A stretch of DNA of 64,000 nt from CAWFZT01 sp963820415 (GTDB taxonomy: Bacteria; Chloroflexota; Anaerolineae; Anaerolineales; Anaerolineaceae). A program made the position numbers and the translations under genes. This document shows, one piece after another, positions 15,751 through 25,340 of the stretch. How positions within the stretch are numbered: position 1 is the first letter of the stretch; each line of letters opens with the position of its first letter. Under the pieces are notes generated by a model. It made no database searches and was not told the origin of the DNA. It worked only from the letters and a program-made list of their open reading frames with translations. The stretch is taken from the NCBI GenBank assembly GCA_963820415.1, contig CAWFZT010000004.1:372001-436000 (forward strand). Direction: 5' to 3'.

Positions 15751-17160
15751 ATGGCAACGAAGGCATTTTGTATCCACGGTCATTTTTACCAACCCCCTCG
15801 CGAAGACCCGCTCACTGCCGAAATTCCCCTGGAACCAGGCGCAGCTCCCTACAGGAATTGGAACGAGCGCATCCACGATCAATGCTATCGCCCGAATGCC
15901 GAGTTGGGCAATTTCGAGGAAATAAGTTTTAATATAGGCCCGACGCTTTTTCAATGGATGGAAGAATTCGATCCGGTAACGGTTTCTAGAATCGTTACCG
16001 AGGAGCGCCGAAACTTTACCAAATACGGGGTGGGGAATGCTATGGCGCAGGCTTATAACCACACTATTTTGCCGCTTTCCGCCCGGCATGATAAGATCAC
16101 CCAGGTCAGATGGGGTATTGCCGATTTCGAGCATCACTTTGGCCACAAACCCATCGGGCTTTGGCTGCCTGAAACTGCGGTGAACGAGGAAACCCTTGAG
16201 GTGCTGGTCGACTGCGGGATTCAATTCACCATTCTGGCTCCCTGGCAGGCCGCGACTGACAACGTCGATTTTTCCCAACCTTATTGGGTGAGTTTGTCCG
16301 AAGGCAGGAAAATCGCCGTCTTTTTCTATGACCAGGCCTTGAGCACTCGCATCAGTTTCGATCCAGGTGCTACGACCAACGCCGATCGCTTTGTTTGGGA
16401 GACGCTGATGCCTGAATTCCGCATGTCGACCCGCCAGCTCAATGTTCGTCAGATGATCTTGATAGCCTCGGATGGTGAATTGTACGGCCATCACCAGCCC
16501 TTCCGGGATAAATTCCTGGCTTACCTGATGGATGGCGCAGTTACCAACCAGCCAATCGAAAAAACTTTCCCGGCTTTATGGCTGCAAGAAAATCCCCCCA
16601 CTCAGCATATCCTGGTTCGCCCAAACACCTCATGGAGCTGTCATCATGGGGTTACACGGTGGGAAGGTGCATGTGGCTGTACCCCCAACAGCGCCTGGAA
16701 AGCTCCTTTGCGCAATGCCCTGAATTACCTGGCGAATTTGTTGGACCAGCAGTACCTGGATATTATCAGCCCGTACCTGGTGGATCCCTGGCAGCTCCGC
16801 CACGAATATATCCACGTCATACTCGGTGAAATAAAATTTGAAGAGTTGATCAGGTCAGTAATAGCTAAACGGCTGGACGAAACTGAAGTGCGCAAGATTC
16901 GCCTGCTGCTGGCTGCCCAATCCGAACGCCAACGCATGTTTACCTCTTGTGGCTGGTTCTTCGATGATTTTGACCGCATCGAACCCAGGAACAACGTGGC
17001 CTATGCGGCCCAGGCAGTTTGGCTGACCAGGATGGCTACCGGGGTGGATCTGACTCAACCAGCTATGAACCATTTGCACCAGGTAAAAAGCTGGCGTTCC
17101 GGTTTGCATGCTGATGTGGTATTCGCTCACCAAATATTGCGGGCTCGCAACAGCCAATAA
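15751..17160 (+). CDS. GH57 family glycoside hydrolase (DUF3536 type)
   Basis: A 469-residue member of family 57, which acts on alpha-glucans. The N-terminal CIHGHFYQPPREDP is a hallmark of this clade. The presumed nucleophile lies in WLPETAVNEETL and the acid/base Asp in IASDGELYGHH; a Cys-rich loop (SWSCHHGVTRWEGACGC) follows. The C-terminal part is helical. There is no signal peptide. Start ATG 15751 follows AGGAAGGCTT. It is convergent with the long GH13 amylase gene (7-base gap), which suggests both serve storage-glucan turnover. Whether it is hydrolase, branching enzyme or transferase cannot be decided from sequence. Confidence 0.85.
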   Translation: MATKAFCIHGHFYQPPREDPLTAEIPLEPGAAPYRNWNERIHDQCYRPNAELGNFEEISFNIGPTLFQWMEEFDPVTVSRIVTEERRNFTKYGVGNAMAQAYNHTILPLSARHDKITQVRWGIADFEHHFGHKPIGLWLPETAVNEETLEVLVDCGIQFTILAPWQAATDNVDFSQPYWVSLSEGRKIAVFFYDQALSTRISFDPGATTNADRFVWETLMPEFRMSTRQLNVRQMILIASDGELYGHHQPFRDKFLAYLMDGAVTNQPIEKTFPALWLQENPPTQHILVRPNTSWSCHHGVTRWEGACGCTPNSAWKAPLRNALNYLANLLDQQYLDIISPYLVDPWQLRHEYIHVILGEIKFEELIRSVIAKRLDETEVRKIRLLLAAQSERQRMFTSCGWFFDDFDRIEPRNNVAYAAQAVWLTRMATGVDLTQPAMNHLHQVKSWRSGLHADVVFAHQILRARNSQ

Positions 17161-17167
17161 ACCCTGG

Positions 17168-20100
17168 CTACACAGCAGTTTTCTCTTCCGCTGCTTCCAA
17201 CAACCTGGCAATCTGATAAGCGGATGCTTTTTCAGCTTTCAGCAGGCCGCCGGCTATATCGAACACGCCCAAGATGGTTTCGACCACTTCAGAAGAGGAG
17301 ATTCCAGGCCTGGCTGTTGCTACCAGTGTCGCTGTAATCACCATATACCAGACAAATTCTTCGAATGATTCCTGGTTGAACCACAGCACATCTTTATAAC
17401 GGTTTACGCCGATGAAGCGCTGAATGTCACTATCAGCTAGCCAGTAAGCAAGAATCTGGTTGAGTGGCTTATTTCCCAACCTTTCAAACCAGTTTTGCTG
17501 GGCTGTAATCAGGCGCAAAGCTACGTCCAAACGCCACACTGCCGGCTCAGCCAACCCCATAGCCAGGTAAGCTTCGCTGAGGATCTTACTGAACTGCCAT
17601 TCGTCCAACCAGCTCAGGCTTTGATCCTCAAAATTAACTGGGGTAATAACTTTTCCCAACGCATGGGTAAAACTCCAGGCAAACAAGGGCAGCCAGCGGT
17701 TTTCATCGTCTCCCAGGCAGGATTTGAGGTAAAAGGCAGCCGCCGGGTAGGTGCGCGAGTCAGGCAGAGGGTAAAGGTCTTCCAGGACAGGCAGGCATAA
17801 CAGAGTGTTCAGGATGGTCTTCATCTCAACTGCCAGGCTTTCTTTGTCGAATGCTTGCCCGCTGATGGCTTCTACCCCGAAGAGCAGCGGTCGCATTTTT
17901 TCCACGGCTTCAATCAGCAGGTTCTCTGGTAGGGCTTGTTTCTCTTTTCCGAGGTGAGATGCCAGCAGGTAGCCGAAATAACCCGGGTTGGCGATTTGTT
18001 TGAAAGGCTGCTGGACAGGCTTGAGTAACAATTCCTTCAATGCTTCTTCGATACTAGGTACCCCACGCCCGCCGAGCATCTCGCTCACCTGGCGGTAGGA
18101 GCCCCAGGCGTCGTCCTTGGTTTCCCGGAAATTCATGAATACATGATATTTATAGGCTTCCAACTCAAAATACATACCTTTTTCGACCAGTTGCCGGCCC
18201 GGACGGATATATTCCAACCCGGAGATATGATCACGGAAGATAATAAAAGTGTCGTTATTCTCCGGATGCAAGTTCAGCCCTTCGCCTAAGGTGCGTTGTA
18301 CGATTACCTTATCTCCTGCGCTAGTCTTGACCGGAAATCCAATCGACGTGCGGACCCAGCCCTGGGCGCTGGCAAATTTGTTGTGGTAGATGACCAGGGC
18401 ACGTTCGCTGCCCCATCCATTGGAATAAGCGAAGACATCTTCATTTACGTTACCATTGGGGGTGAAGAAATCATACAGAAGGAATTGCTCGACCCCGGCG
18501 AACAAGGCGCGTTGATGCAGCAAGGGGAATATCTCCCGTTCGTGGCGTTGAACCAGGAACTCGTCGACCTGCTCGTTCCAGTAAGCATGGCGGAACTCCA
18601 TGCCATATTTTTCGGAAAATCCCTCGATCTGTCCGTGGCCGATCATCGGCAGTCCTGGCAGGGTGGCCATCATCACACAGATGCCAAAATATTTATCACC
18701 TTTACCAAACTGATCGACGGCTGTTCGCTCGTCTGGGTTGTTCATAAAGTTGACGAAGCGTTTGAGGATTTCGGGATCGAACTCGATCGTGTTCTTCATC
18801 ACCTGGCGATATTTGCCGTTATCTTCATTGCGCAGCAGGTTCATAAAGGCGCTGTTATAGACGCGATGCATGCCCAGGGTGCGCACGAAATAACCTTCCA
18901 TCAGCCAGAAGGCTTCAGCCAGGAGCAAGGTGTCTGGCGCTTCTACCGCCGCCCGGTCGACCACTTCGCGCCAGAACTCGACTGGCATCCGCGCATCAAA
19001 TTGGTCTCTAGTTAATCCCAGACCGGCGCGCGAGGGGATATCCCCGCCAGAACCTGGTTCGGGGAACCACAGCCGTTGGTAATGGCGTTTTGCCAGGGTC
19101 ATGGCCGCATCGAACCTGATGATCGGGAAATTTCGGGCAACGTCCAGGATGGTCTGGATGACCGCCTCACGTACCTCGGGATTGAGATAATTAAGCTGGG
19201 CTGTGTCGTTCCACGGCATACTCGTCCCATCATTGCCGTGATAAATATATTGTGTGCTGCCATTACGGTGGTCATAGCGCTTGAAAACGACTGCTGCATC
19301 GGAACGGGTATAATAGTGGTCTTCGATATGGAGGCTAACCCTTCCATCTGGTGAAAGATCTGGGCTGTTGAAGGTATAAGATGGAAACGGGCTTTCATTT
19401 AAAGAGATAAATCGTTCAGGATGGTCAATGACCCATTCCGAATCTATGCCCATGTGGTTGGGCACCATATCGCTGGCCAGGCGAATGCCGCGCCGCCAGG
19501 CGCGCTCGCGTAGGTCTTGATAAGCTTCTTCCCCTCCCAGGTCGTAGGCAATCTGGTAGGCCGCCAACGAATAGGCAGACGAAATCGCTTCCTGGTTCCC
19601 CATAAACTGTTTAATTTTAGCGGAAGCTTTGCTGCGTTCCCACAGGCCGATCAGCCACAGGCCGGTAAATCCCCATCTGGTCAGAATATCCAACTCTTCA
19701 TCCGGAATCTGGTCCAGGCGATGAATATCGCGCTGGTATTTACGTGAAAGCTGGTCCAACCAGACATAAGAGTTCTTGGCAATTAATACCAGGCGGGGCA
19801 TCCAGTCTTTATCGGGTGAAAAAGCTTCGATCTCTTGCAATCCAGCCAAACCATACATGGGCACAGGTATGGTTCCGGGGCCTAAGAATGGTGATTTCTC
19901 TTCTTCCTTGATTAAATCCAGGCCGGAAAGCAGGCGATAAAGGAAGCGTCCTAGAAGCTCCGCCCAGCGGGTGCGAATATATTCTAGCTGCCCGGTGAGG
20001 GAATGCGGTACGGTGATCGCCGGGCTGCGCAGCATATCTGCCAGGTTTTGATTATCCGGGCCAAAAAAAGGCTGCGTGTCGAAGTAGTCGTGCAGACTGG

Positions 20101-20644
20101 AGACGATACGCAAATAATCCGTTTCAGCCTGTAAATGCGAATCGTCGAAAAATTCTAAAAATGGCTCGAAAGCCGGATTTTTGTTCTCGATCCACAGCAT
20201 CAGCATCTCTTCCAGGGCTGCGGCCTGGTTGGGGATTCCTTCGTTCGAACCTTGAAGGTATTCGACCGCAGAGATTTGCCGGTTGTACACCACCAAAGGT
20301 GGAAATTCGTTGGTAAATTGCAGCAGTGTTTTCTCCAGGTTGGATTTGCCAAGCCGGGTTTGTAGCCAATCCAGCGCTTTGACCATCGCCTGGGGGTTTT
20401 TCTGTTGGTGATACAGACTGATAACGTGGTGCATGATCTCATCGATCAGCCCCATGGCATTGATTTGACCGGCCTTGACAGCTCGCTCAGGAAAATTAAC
20501 CAGGTCTTTTTTCTGGTTTATCTTCTGCGCAAACAGCCGTGAGGCGTGGAAATTGGCAAAAATTACGTTGCCGGTGTAATTAAATAACCCCTGGTCAAAT
20601 TGATAGCGATCCCGGCTCTGGCGAGACACATGAAATTCCATCAT
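17168..20644 (-). CDS. Large GH13 family alpha-amylase-type protein
   Basis: A 1158-residue protein. An N-terminal helical region of about 300 residues precedes the GH13 barrel: region I DMVPNH, region II IIRFDAAM (nucleophile Asp), region III LLAEAFW (acid/base Glu) and region IV FMNNPDERT (third Asp). A C-terminal helical domain of about 350 residues follows. All three catalytic acids are present. No secretion signal is visible, so it probably works on internal alpha-glucan. Two adjacent ATGs (20644, 20641) follow GGAG; the upstream TTG at 20656 overlaps the ribosome site. It is the last gene of a thiolase-AlkZ-like-GH13 unit. The extra N- and C-terminal domains are unusual relative to ordinary amylases of 450-650 residues. 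Confidence 0.85.
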   Translation of the reverse strand: MMEFHVSRQSRDRYQFDQGLFNYTGNVIFANFHASRLFAQKINQKKDLVNFPERAVKAGQINAMGLIDEIMHHVISLYHQQKNPQAMVKALDWLQTRLGKSNLEKTLLQFTNEFPPLVVYNRQISAVEYLQGSNEGIPNQAAALEEMLMLWIENKNPAFEPFLEFFDDSHLQAETDYLRIVSSLHDYFDTQPFFGPDNQNLADMLRSPAITVPHSLTGQLEYIRTRWAELLGRFLYRLLSGLDLIKEEEKSPFLGPGTIPVPMYGLAGLQEIEAFSPDKDWMPRLVLIAKNSYVWLDQLSRKYQRDIHRLDQIPDEELDILTRWGFTGLWLIGLWERSKASAKIKQFMGNQEAISSAYSLAAYQIAYDLGGEEAYQDLRERAWRRGIRLASDMVPNHMGIDSEWVIDHPERFISLNESPFPSYTFNSPDLSPDGRVSLHIEDHYYTRSDAAVVFKRYDHRNGSTQYIYHGNDGTSMPWNDTAQLNYLNPEVREAVIQTILDVARNFPIIRFDAAMTLAKRHYQRLWFPEPGSGGDIPSRAGLGLTRDQFDARMPVEFWREVVDRAAVEAPDTLLLAEAFWLMEGYFVRTLGMHRVYNSAFMNLLRNEDNGKYRQVMKNTIEFDPEILKRFVNFMNNPDERTAVDQFGKGDKYFGICVMMATLPGLPMIGHGQIEGFSEKYGMEFRHAYWNEQVDEFLVQRHEREIFPLLHQRALFAGVEQFLLYDFFTPNGNVNEDVFAYSNGWGSERALVIYHNKFASAQGWVRTSIGFPVKTSAGDKVIVQRTLGEGLNLHPENNDTFIIFRDHISGLEYIRPGRQLVEKGMYFELEAYKYHVFMNFRETKDDAWGSYRQVSEMLGGRGVPSIEEALKELLLKPVQQPFKQIANPGYFGYLLASHLGKEKQALPENLLIEAVEKMRPLLFGVEAISGQAFDKESLAVEMKTILNTLLCLPVLEDLYPLPDSRTYPAAAFYLKSCLGDDENRWLPLFAWSFTHALGKVITPVNFEDQSLSWLDEWQFSKILSEAYLAMGLAEPAVWRLDVALRLITAQQNWFERLGNKPLNQILAYWLADSDIQRFIGVNRYKDVLWFNQESFEEFVWYMVITATLVATARPGISSSEVVETILGVFDIAGGLLKAEKASAYQIARLLEAAEEKTAV

Positions 20645-20679
20645 AGCATTCTCCAATTAACACAAATAGGCAGGGATGA

Positions 20680-21546
20680 TTATACACCCTGGAGAATTTC
20701 TGAAAGGACCAGCCAGTTACCGCCCAACCGGGCAAGCTCGAGGCCGGTCTGGATTAACCCATCCCTTTGTAGTATTTCCAAGGTATTCCATACATGCTGC
20801 ATCTCCCAGCCAAATAAACGGGCGATATCCTGTTCCTGGGTGGCGCCAACCGAGCGTAAATATAGCTCGACCAGCTTCACACGCGCCTCCAATTCTGCGA
20901 TGCCGCGTGCCTGGTGAATCAATTCTGGGATATGGCGATGGGTCAGATCGTAGATAAAGGCATAATGCCAGGAGCCGGCGTCGCTGATTCCGACCGGAAG
21001 CGCCTTGAATTCAAGTTGCAGGTTATCCAGGGCGCGGTTGAAGCGAGTATCGTTGGTGGGGCCTTTCATATGGGCAGCCCGGCGCAAAGCCAGCGTATCC
21101 AACGGTCCTTCGCGCAGCAGCGCTTCGAAGACGGTCCGCGCTTCGGCGGTCATCAGACCTTCTTCGTACTGGTCAAGGTAATCGGTTTCGGGCTCTCCAT
21201 AATTGGGGGAGAGAGCGTAGAAATAAGGCAAAGTTGACATAGAGATAAAGGTATTGCGACGACGTAGGATACGGGCGTAATACCAGCGTTTCTTGCCCAA
21301 CATACGATCTTTCCAATCCCACGTGATGTGGCCTGGATCATCGTGTTCATCCGGCACCGGGCGATCCCCGGCGACGGCAGCCCACAGACTGGGCAGCTCG
21401 ACATTTTTTACCGGCCAGAAGAAGATAAAGCCGCGCAAGTTGACAAACTCGACCGCTTCATCCACCGTATGCAGGCGCGTGCCCGGCAGGGTGAAATATG
21501 ACTGGGCGCGATATTTCTTTACGTCTTCCAGGCTGATTGATGGCAT
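20680..21546 (-). CDS. AlkZ-related winged-helix protein (YcaQ-like)
   Basis: A 288-residue protein with FFWPVKNVELPSLWAAVAG, DEHDDPGHITWDWKDRML and YYARILRRRNTFIS, which mark AlkZ-related proteins. The true AlkZ/YcaQ enzymes are DNA glycosylases that unhook alkylated bases and crosslinks using tandem winged helices. The central part (GPLDTLALRRAAHM, FNRALDNLQLEFKALPVG) shows such helices. The usual QxQ-type catalytic motif is not seen, so activity is uncertain. It begins 10 bases after the thiolase stop and ends 35 bases before the GH13 start, an operon with no obvious functional logic. Confidence 0.7.
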   Translation of the reverse strand: MPSISLEDVKKYRAQSYFTLPGTRLHTVDEAVEFVNLRGFIFFWPVKNVELPSLWAAVAGDRPVPDEHDDPGHITWDWKDRMLGKKRWYYARILRRRNTFISMSTLPYFYALSPNYGEPETDYLDQYEEGLMTAEARTVFEALLREGPLDTLALRRAAHMKGPTNDTRFNRALDNLQLEFKALPVGISDAGSWHYAFIYDLTHRHIPELIHQARGIAELEARVKLVELYLRSVGATQEQDIARLFGWEMQHVWNTLEILQRDGLIQTGLELARLGGNWLVLSEILQGV

Positions 21547-21556
21547 GGCGTAAATA

Positions 21557-22714
21557 TCAATCCGAACGCAGGATGTGGGTAATTATATTCGACCCGCTGC
21601 CGCCGATATTCTGCGTCATGCCGATCCGGGCGCCTTCCACCTGGGTGCCGCCGGCTTGCTGGCGGAGCTGTTGTATTACTTCGACGATCTGGTACATACC
21701 TGTAGCGCCGACCGGATGACCGCGCGCTTTCAAGCCCCCTCGCGTGGCGATGGGGACGCGTCCGCGCGGGCTTATTTCACCATCCAGCGCCAACCGCAGT
21801 CCTTGCCCGGGTTCGGCAAAGCCAGACGATTTTAGTGAAAGGACCGCCATGATGGTAAAAGCATCGTGCAATTCGAACACGTCGATGTCTTTAGGCTCAA
21901 CCCTGGCCTGCGCATAAGCCTGGAGGGCGGAATGTTCAGCAGCTTTCAGCCAGAGAGGTTCGCGCCGGCTGTGCACGGCGATGGTATCGGTCGCCGCTGC
22001 AGATCCGGCCACGCGGATGACAGTTTTTCCCTTGGCGCGGCGCAGGTGTTCGAGCGGAACGATCAGGGTGGCCGCTGCGCCGTCTCCCATAGGAGACGCG
22101 TCCAACAGGTTGATCGGTTCGGCAATCATCGGGGACCGTTGATAATCGTTGGTTGTGATTGGTTCTCGGAAGCGGGCGCAGGGATTATGTACGGCGTTAG
22201 CATGCGCGTTGATCGAGAAGGCCCCGAAATCGTCGTGCTGCCAGTGGTATTCGTACAGGTAGCGCTGCATTATCAGCGCGTTGATCGCCACGAAGGACAA
22301 ACCCTGGTCGGCTTCCCAATCGGCGTCAGAGGCAGTTGCCAGCTCTGCATTAATTTCACCGGAAGGCGAATCGGTCATTTTTTCTACCCCAACCGCTATA
22401 GCCGTTTCCAGTTCGCCGGACGCAACCGCCATGAGGGCTGCGCGGAATGCGAAAGATCCTGAACCGCAAGCCGCTTCAATTTTCACCGCCTCAGCGTACC
22501 GCAGGCCAACCCAATCGGCGATATACGAACCCAGGTGCTGCTGGTGATTGGCGGAACCGGACATCATATTGCCTACAAACAATCCTTCCACGCCTGGCAT
22601 ACCGGCGTCTTGCAGGGCAGCCAGGATGGCTTCGCCTGCCAAAACACGCAAGCTTTTATCCCAATGTTCGTCTACTTTTGTTTGACCAATCCCCAAAACC
22701 GCCACTTCGCGCAT
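21557..22714 (-). CDS. Thiolase family protein (acetyl-CoA acetyltransferase-like)
   Basis: About 385 residues with the archaeal-type thiolase layout: N-terminal MREVAVLGIGQTKVDEHW, the nucleophile Cys in EAACGSGSFAFRAA, ELHDAFT in the second half and the C-terminal LKARGHPVGATG. It should catalyse thiolytic or condensing acyl-CoA chemistry. The DUF35 OB-fold partner that usually accompanies this clade is absent here. Start: M at 22714 has AAGGG upstream; an in-frame ATG at 22738 lies only about 6 bases from the predicted transcription start and could act as a leaderless start. It is the first gene of the operon with the AlkZ-like and GH13 genes. Confidence 0.85.
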   Translation of the reverse strand: MREVAVLGIGQTKVDEHWDKSLRVLAGEAILAALQDAGMPGVEGLFVGNMMSGSANHQQHLGSYIADWVGLRYAEAVKIEAACGSGSFAFRAALMAVASGELETAIAVGVEKMTDSPSGEINAELATASDADWEADQGLSFVAINALIMQRYLYEYHWQHDDFGAFSINAHANAVHNPCARFREPITTNDYQRSPMIAEPINLLDASPMGDGAAATLIVPLEHLRRAKGKTVIRVAGSAAATDTIAVHSRREPLWLKAAEHSALQAYAQARVEPKDIDVFELHDAFTIMAVLSLKSSGFAEPGQGLRLALDGEISPRGRVPIATRGGLKARGHPVGATGMYQIVEVIQQLRQQAGGTQVEGARIGMTQNIGGSGSNIITHILRSD

Positions 22715-22750
22715 TCCAGTTTGCCCTTTCCACGCCATGATCTGAGGATT

Positions 22751-22756
22751 ATTATA
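22751..22756 (-). promoter_or_regulatory. -10 box upstream of the thiolase gene
   Basis: TATAAT on the minus strand; the transcript should start near 22744. Divergent to the CapA-like gene promoter at 22893. Confidence 0.45.
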
Positions 22757-22892
22757 AGTCCTTCGTCTCTCAGTAGCTATCAGAGTTGTCCACGCTCATT
22801 TGATATTGCCATGCTGGATCCCAAATTTTGGTAAGTAAAAGTGTATACGCACACTCACTCCTAAAAATATGAGTTCTTTCATAGGGAGGCGT

Positions 22893-22898
22893 TATAAT
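22893..22898 (+). promoter_or_regulatory. -10 box upstream of the CapA-like lipoprotein gene
   Basis: TATAAT at 22893-22898 places the transcript start near 22905, which rules out the ATG at 22869 and supports the TTG start at 22932. Confidence 0.45.
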
Positions 22899-22931
22899 AT
22901 TACCTTCTACCAATCTCCACAGGAGAATACA

Positions 22932-24674
22932 TTGTTGAGGTTCCGTCACAATCCTTTTTTTCCATCCTTTTTTGTCCTCATTTTTCTGATCTCTGCCTGT
23001 ACCGCAGGGTCTTTTACTACCCCTGAAATCGGCCAGGCTGCCAGCGAAACGCCTTCCGTTTCATCCACGCCGCTATCTCTGCCAACCTCGACTGCCCCCC
23101 CCGCTCTTACTCCCAGTCCTCAACCTACTCCCACCCCTGAAAAACTAAATGACCTGACAATCTGGATATCCCCAGCGGTGCCGGCTGGCTTGCGGAGCAA
23201 GTTAAATTTACCGTCTATGATCAAGCAGGTCGACCAGGCGGAGACCGCCAGCTTGAAGTTGGAACCTGTCAACGGGCAATCCGAAACAGCCCGCGTCGTT
23301 CCTATCCAATGGTTTTATGCGGTTGTAGCTCCCTTCCCCACCTTGCAGGATGATGTAAACCTGGCGGATATCCAGGATGCCTGGTTTGGAAAGCCGGTCA
23401 ATATATTTGGCGGGAAGCCGCTGATGATGGAAGAGTCCACCCGGTTAGCGCTTGAGGCAGTTTGGGGCCCGCCGGATGACAGTTTAATCAAAGTTGTCGA
23501 AGGACAAAGTTTGCTGCAGCAAGCCTGGAATGATTTGCCTGCCTGGGCTATCGTCCCGTTCGATGAGCTGGAGCCGCGTTGGAAAGTTCTCCACTTGAAT
23601 GGGATGGATCTGCTGGATAAGAAATTCGACCCAGCAGCTTACCCGCTGGTGGTGGGGTTCGACCTGGTTGGAGGCGCGCCGGCTTTGCGTGCCGTGGCTT
23701 CTAGCGGAATTGACCTGCAAAGCCTGGCTCCACAGACCAACCGGGATATGAACAAATTGACCGTACTGGTCATGACCGGCACGACTGCGCTTGTCAGGAA
23801 CACTGCGCTCAAAATGGAGGAGAACGGTGTCCTTTATCCAGCCCGGGATATCGGCGATTGGCTGCGGGATGCCGACTTGACCCACATCAGTAACGAGGTT
23901 TCTTTCGACCAAACCTGTCCGCCTGCAGCGCCTTTACGCGAAGAAATGCGTTTCTGCAGCAGTCCGAGCTACTTCGATCTCTTGAAAAACATCAATGCTA
24001 ATGTGATCGAGTTGACCGGCAATCACCTGGTGGATTGGGGCATCGATCCGCTGCTTTTTACATTGGATCTTTACCGTCAGAACAATCTTCCTTATTATGG
24101 CGGTGGGGAAAACCTGGAGGATGCGCGCAAACCCTTGTTTATCGAAAACCACGGTAACCGTCTGGTCTTTCTGGGCTGTAATACGACCGGGCCCGAAAAT
24201 GATTGGGCCACACCCGACCAACCAGGGGCAAACCCCTGCGACCTGGATGCTCTCGTGGCTCAGATAAAAAATTTTCGCGGTCAGGGTTTCCTTCCGATAG
24301 TGACCTTCCAGCATTTCGAATACGAGACTTTCGATGGGTATAAGCCCCAATCCGGCCAGCGGGTGGATTTCCTGCGTATGTCCGCTGCCGGGGCAGTCAT
24401 CGTCAGTGGCAGCCAGGCGCATTATCCCCTGGCAAAGACCTTCGTCGGTCAAAACTTTGTTGATTATGGCCTGGGTAACCTGTTCTTCGACCAGATGGAA
24501 GATTTTGCCCGGCCCGAATTTATCGACCGGCACGTATTCTACGACGGGCGTTACATTTCGACCGAGCTGCTGACCGCCATGCTGGAAGATTATGCCAGGC
24601 CGCGCCCGATGACTGCGGCTGAGCGCGCCAAATTATTAACTGACATATTTGCAGCAAGTGATTGGAACCAGTAA
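22932..24674 (+). CDS. CapA-like lipoprotein with PstS-like N-terminal domain
   Basis: About 580 residues. The start TTG 22932 follows AGGAG at 22921 with a 6-base gap. It gives a lipoprotein signal ending LISAC, then a Pro/Thr/Ser-rich linker. The middle region (WFYAVVAPFPTLQDDVNLADIQDAWFGK in part) resembles the phosphate-binding-protein fold, where LxxIxxIFxGK is typical. The C-terminal domain is the CapA/PgsA metallophosphatase-like fold: VLVMTGTTALVR, ISNEVSFD, ELTGNHLVDWG and SQAHYPLAK. CapA proteins take part in poly-gamma-glutamate capsule synthesis or anchoring. The combination with a binding-protein-like domain is unusual. A cyclase gene follows 14 bases later. Confidence 0.8.
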   Translation: MLRFRHNPFFPSFFVLIFLISACTAGSFTTPEIGQAASETPSVSSTPLSLPTSTAPPALTPSPQPTPTPEKLNDLTIWISPAVPAGLRSKLNLPSMIKQVDQAETASLKLEPVNGQSETARVVPIQWFYAVVAPFPTLQDDVNLADIQDAWFGKPVNIFGGKPLMMEESTRLALEAVWGPPDDSLIKVVEGQSLLQQAWNDLPAWAIVPFDELEPRWKVLHLNGMDLLDKKFDPAAYPLVVGFDLVGGAPALRAVASSGIDLQSLAPQTNRDMNKLTVLVMTGTTALVRNTALKMEENGVLYPARDIGDWLRDADLTHISNEVSFDQTCPPAAPLREEMRFCSSPSYFDLLKNINANVIELTGNHLVDWGIDPLLFTLDLYRQNNLPYYGGGENLEDARKPLFIENHGNRLVFLGCNTTGPENDWATPDQPGANPCDLDALVAQIKNFRGQGFLPIVTFQHFEYETFDGYKPQSGQRVDFLRMSAAGAVIVSGSQAHYPLAKTFVGQNFVDYGLGNLFFDQMEDFARPEFIDRHVFYDGRYISTELLTAMLEDYARPRPMTAAERAKLLTDIFAASDWNQ

Positions 24675-24688
24675 TAAGGGAGGTCGGA

Positions 24689-25324
24689 ATGAAATTTTAC
24701 GATATCACTTTGACAATCAGGCCGTCCATGCCGGTCTGGCCTGGAGATCCAAAAGTAATCCTGGATCGCATCTCGAAGATCGAAGAAGGAGCCAATGCCA
24801 ACGTCTCCAAAATATCGATGAGCGTGCACACCGGTACGCATATGGACGCCCCCTTTCATTTCTTGAAAGAAGGGAAAAGTATCGATACGCTCCCCTTGGA
24901 AATTCTGATTGGCCCTGCCCAGGTAGTCCAGATTCCGGACGGTGTGGAAACAATTACCGCTGGCGTGCTGGAAATGGCCGCTATTGGGGAGGGTGTAAAG
25001 AGGCTGCTGATCAAGACGCGCAATTCGGCTTATTGGGCAAATCCTGACCATGCCTTTCAAACTGGTTTTTTGGCAGTAGAGGCGGATGGGGCAGCCTACC
25101 TGGTGAAGCGCGGCGTCAAGCTGGTGGGAATCGATTATTTATCGATTGCTCCCTATAAAAAAAGCCGCCCGACCCATGAAACACTGCTGGGGGCAGGCAT
25201 GGTCATCCTGGAAGGAGTAGATTTATCAGCAGTGCCTGCTGGGTTTTACCATTTAATCTGCCTGCCACTGAAATTGGGCGGCTCCGACGGTTCGCCGGCC
25301 CGGGCAGTCCTGATCGAAGAATAA
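24689..25324 (+). CDS. Cyclase family protein (kynurenine formamidase-like)
   Basis: A 211-residue metal-dependent hydrolase of the cyclase/arylformamidase superfamily. The metal-binding signature HTGTHMDAPFHF is intact near residues 53-64, and GIDYLS and THETLLG follow. Family members hydrolyse N-formylkynurenine, isatin or close cyclic amides; the substrate here is unknown. ATG 24689 has GGGAGG nine bases upstream; the frame's first codon at 24662 lies inside the preceding gene. It sits just after the CapA-like gene, so the two probably share a transcript. Confidence 0.85.
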   Translation: MKFYDITLTIRPSMPVWPGDPKVILDRISKIEEGANANVSKISMSVHTGTHMDAPFHFLKEGKSIDTLPLEILIGPAQVVQIPDGVETITAGVLEMAAIGEGVKRLLIKTRNSAYWANPDHAFQTGFLAVEADGAAYLVKRGVKLVGIDYLSIAPYKKSRPTHETLLGAGMVILEGVDLSAVPAGFYHLICLPLKLGGSDGSPARAVLIEE

Positions 25325-25340
25325 AGCTCAAGGCGCCGGA

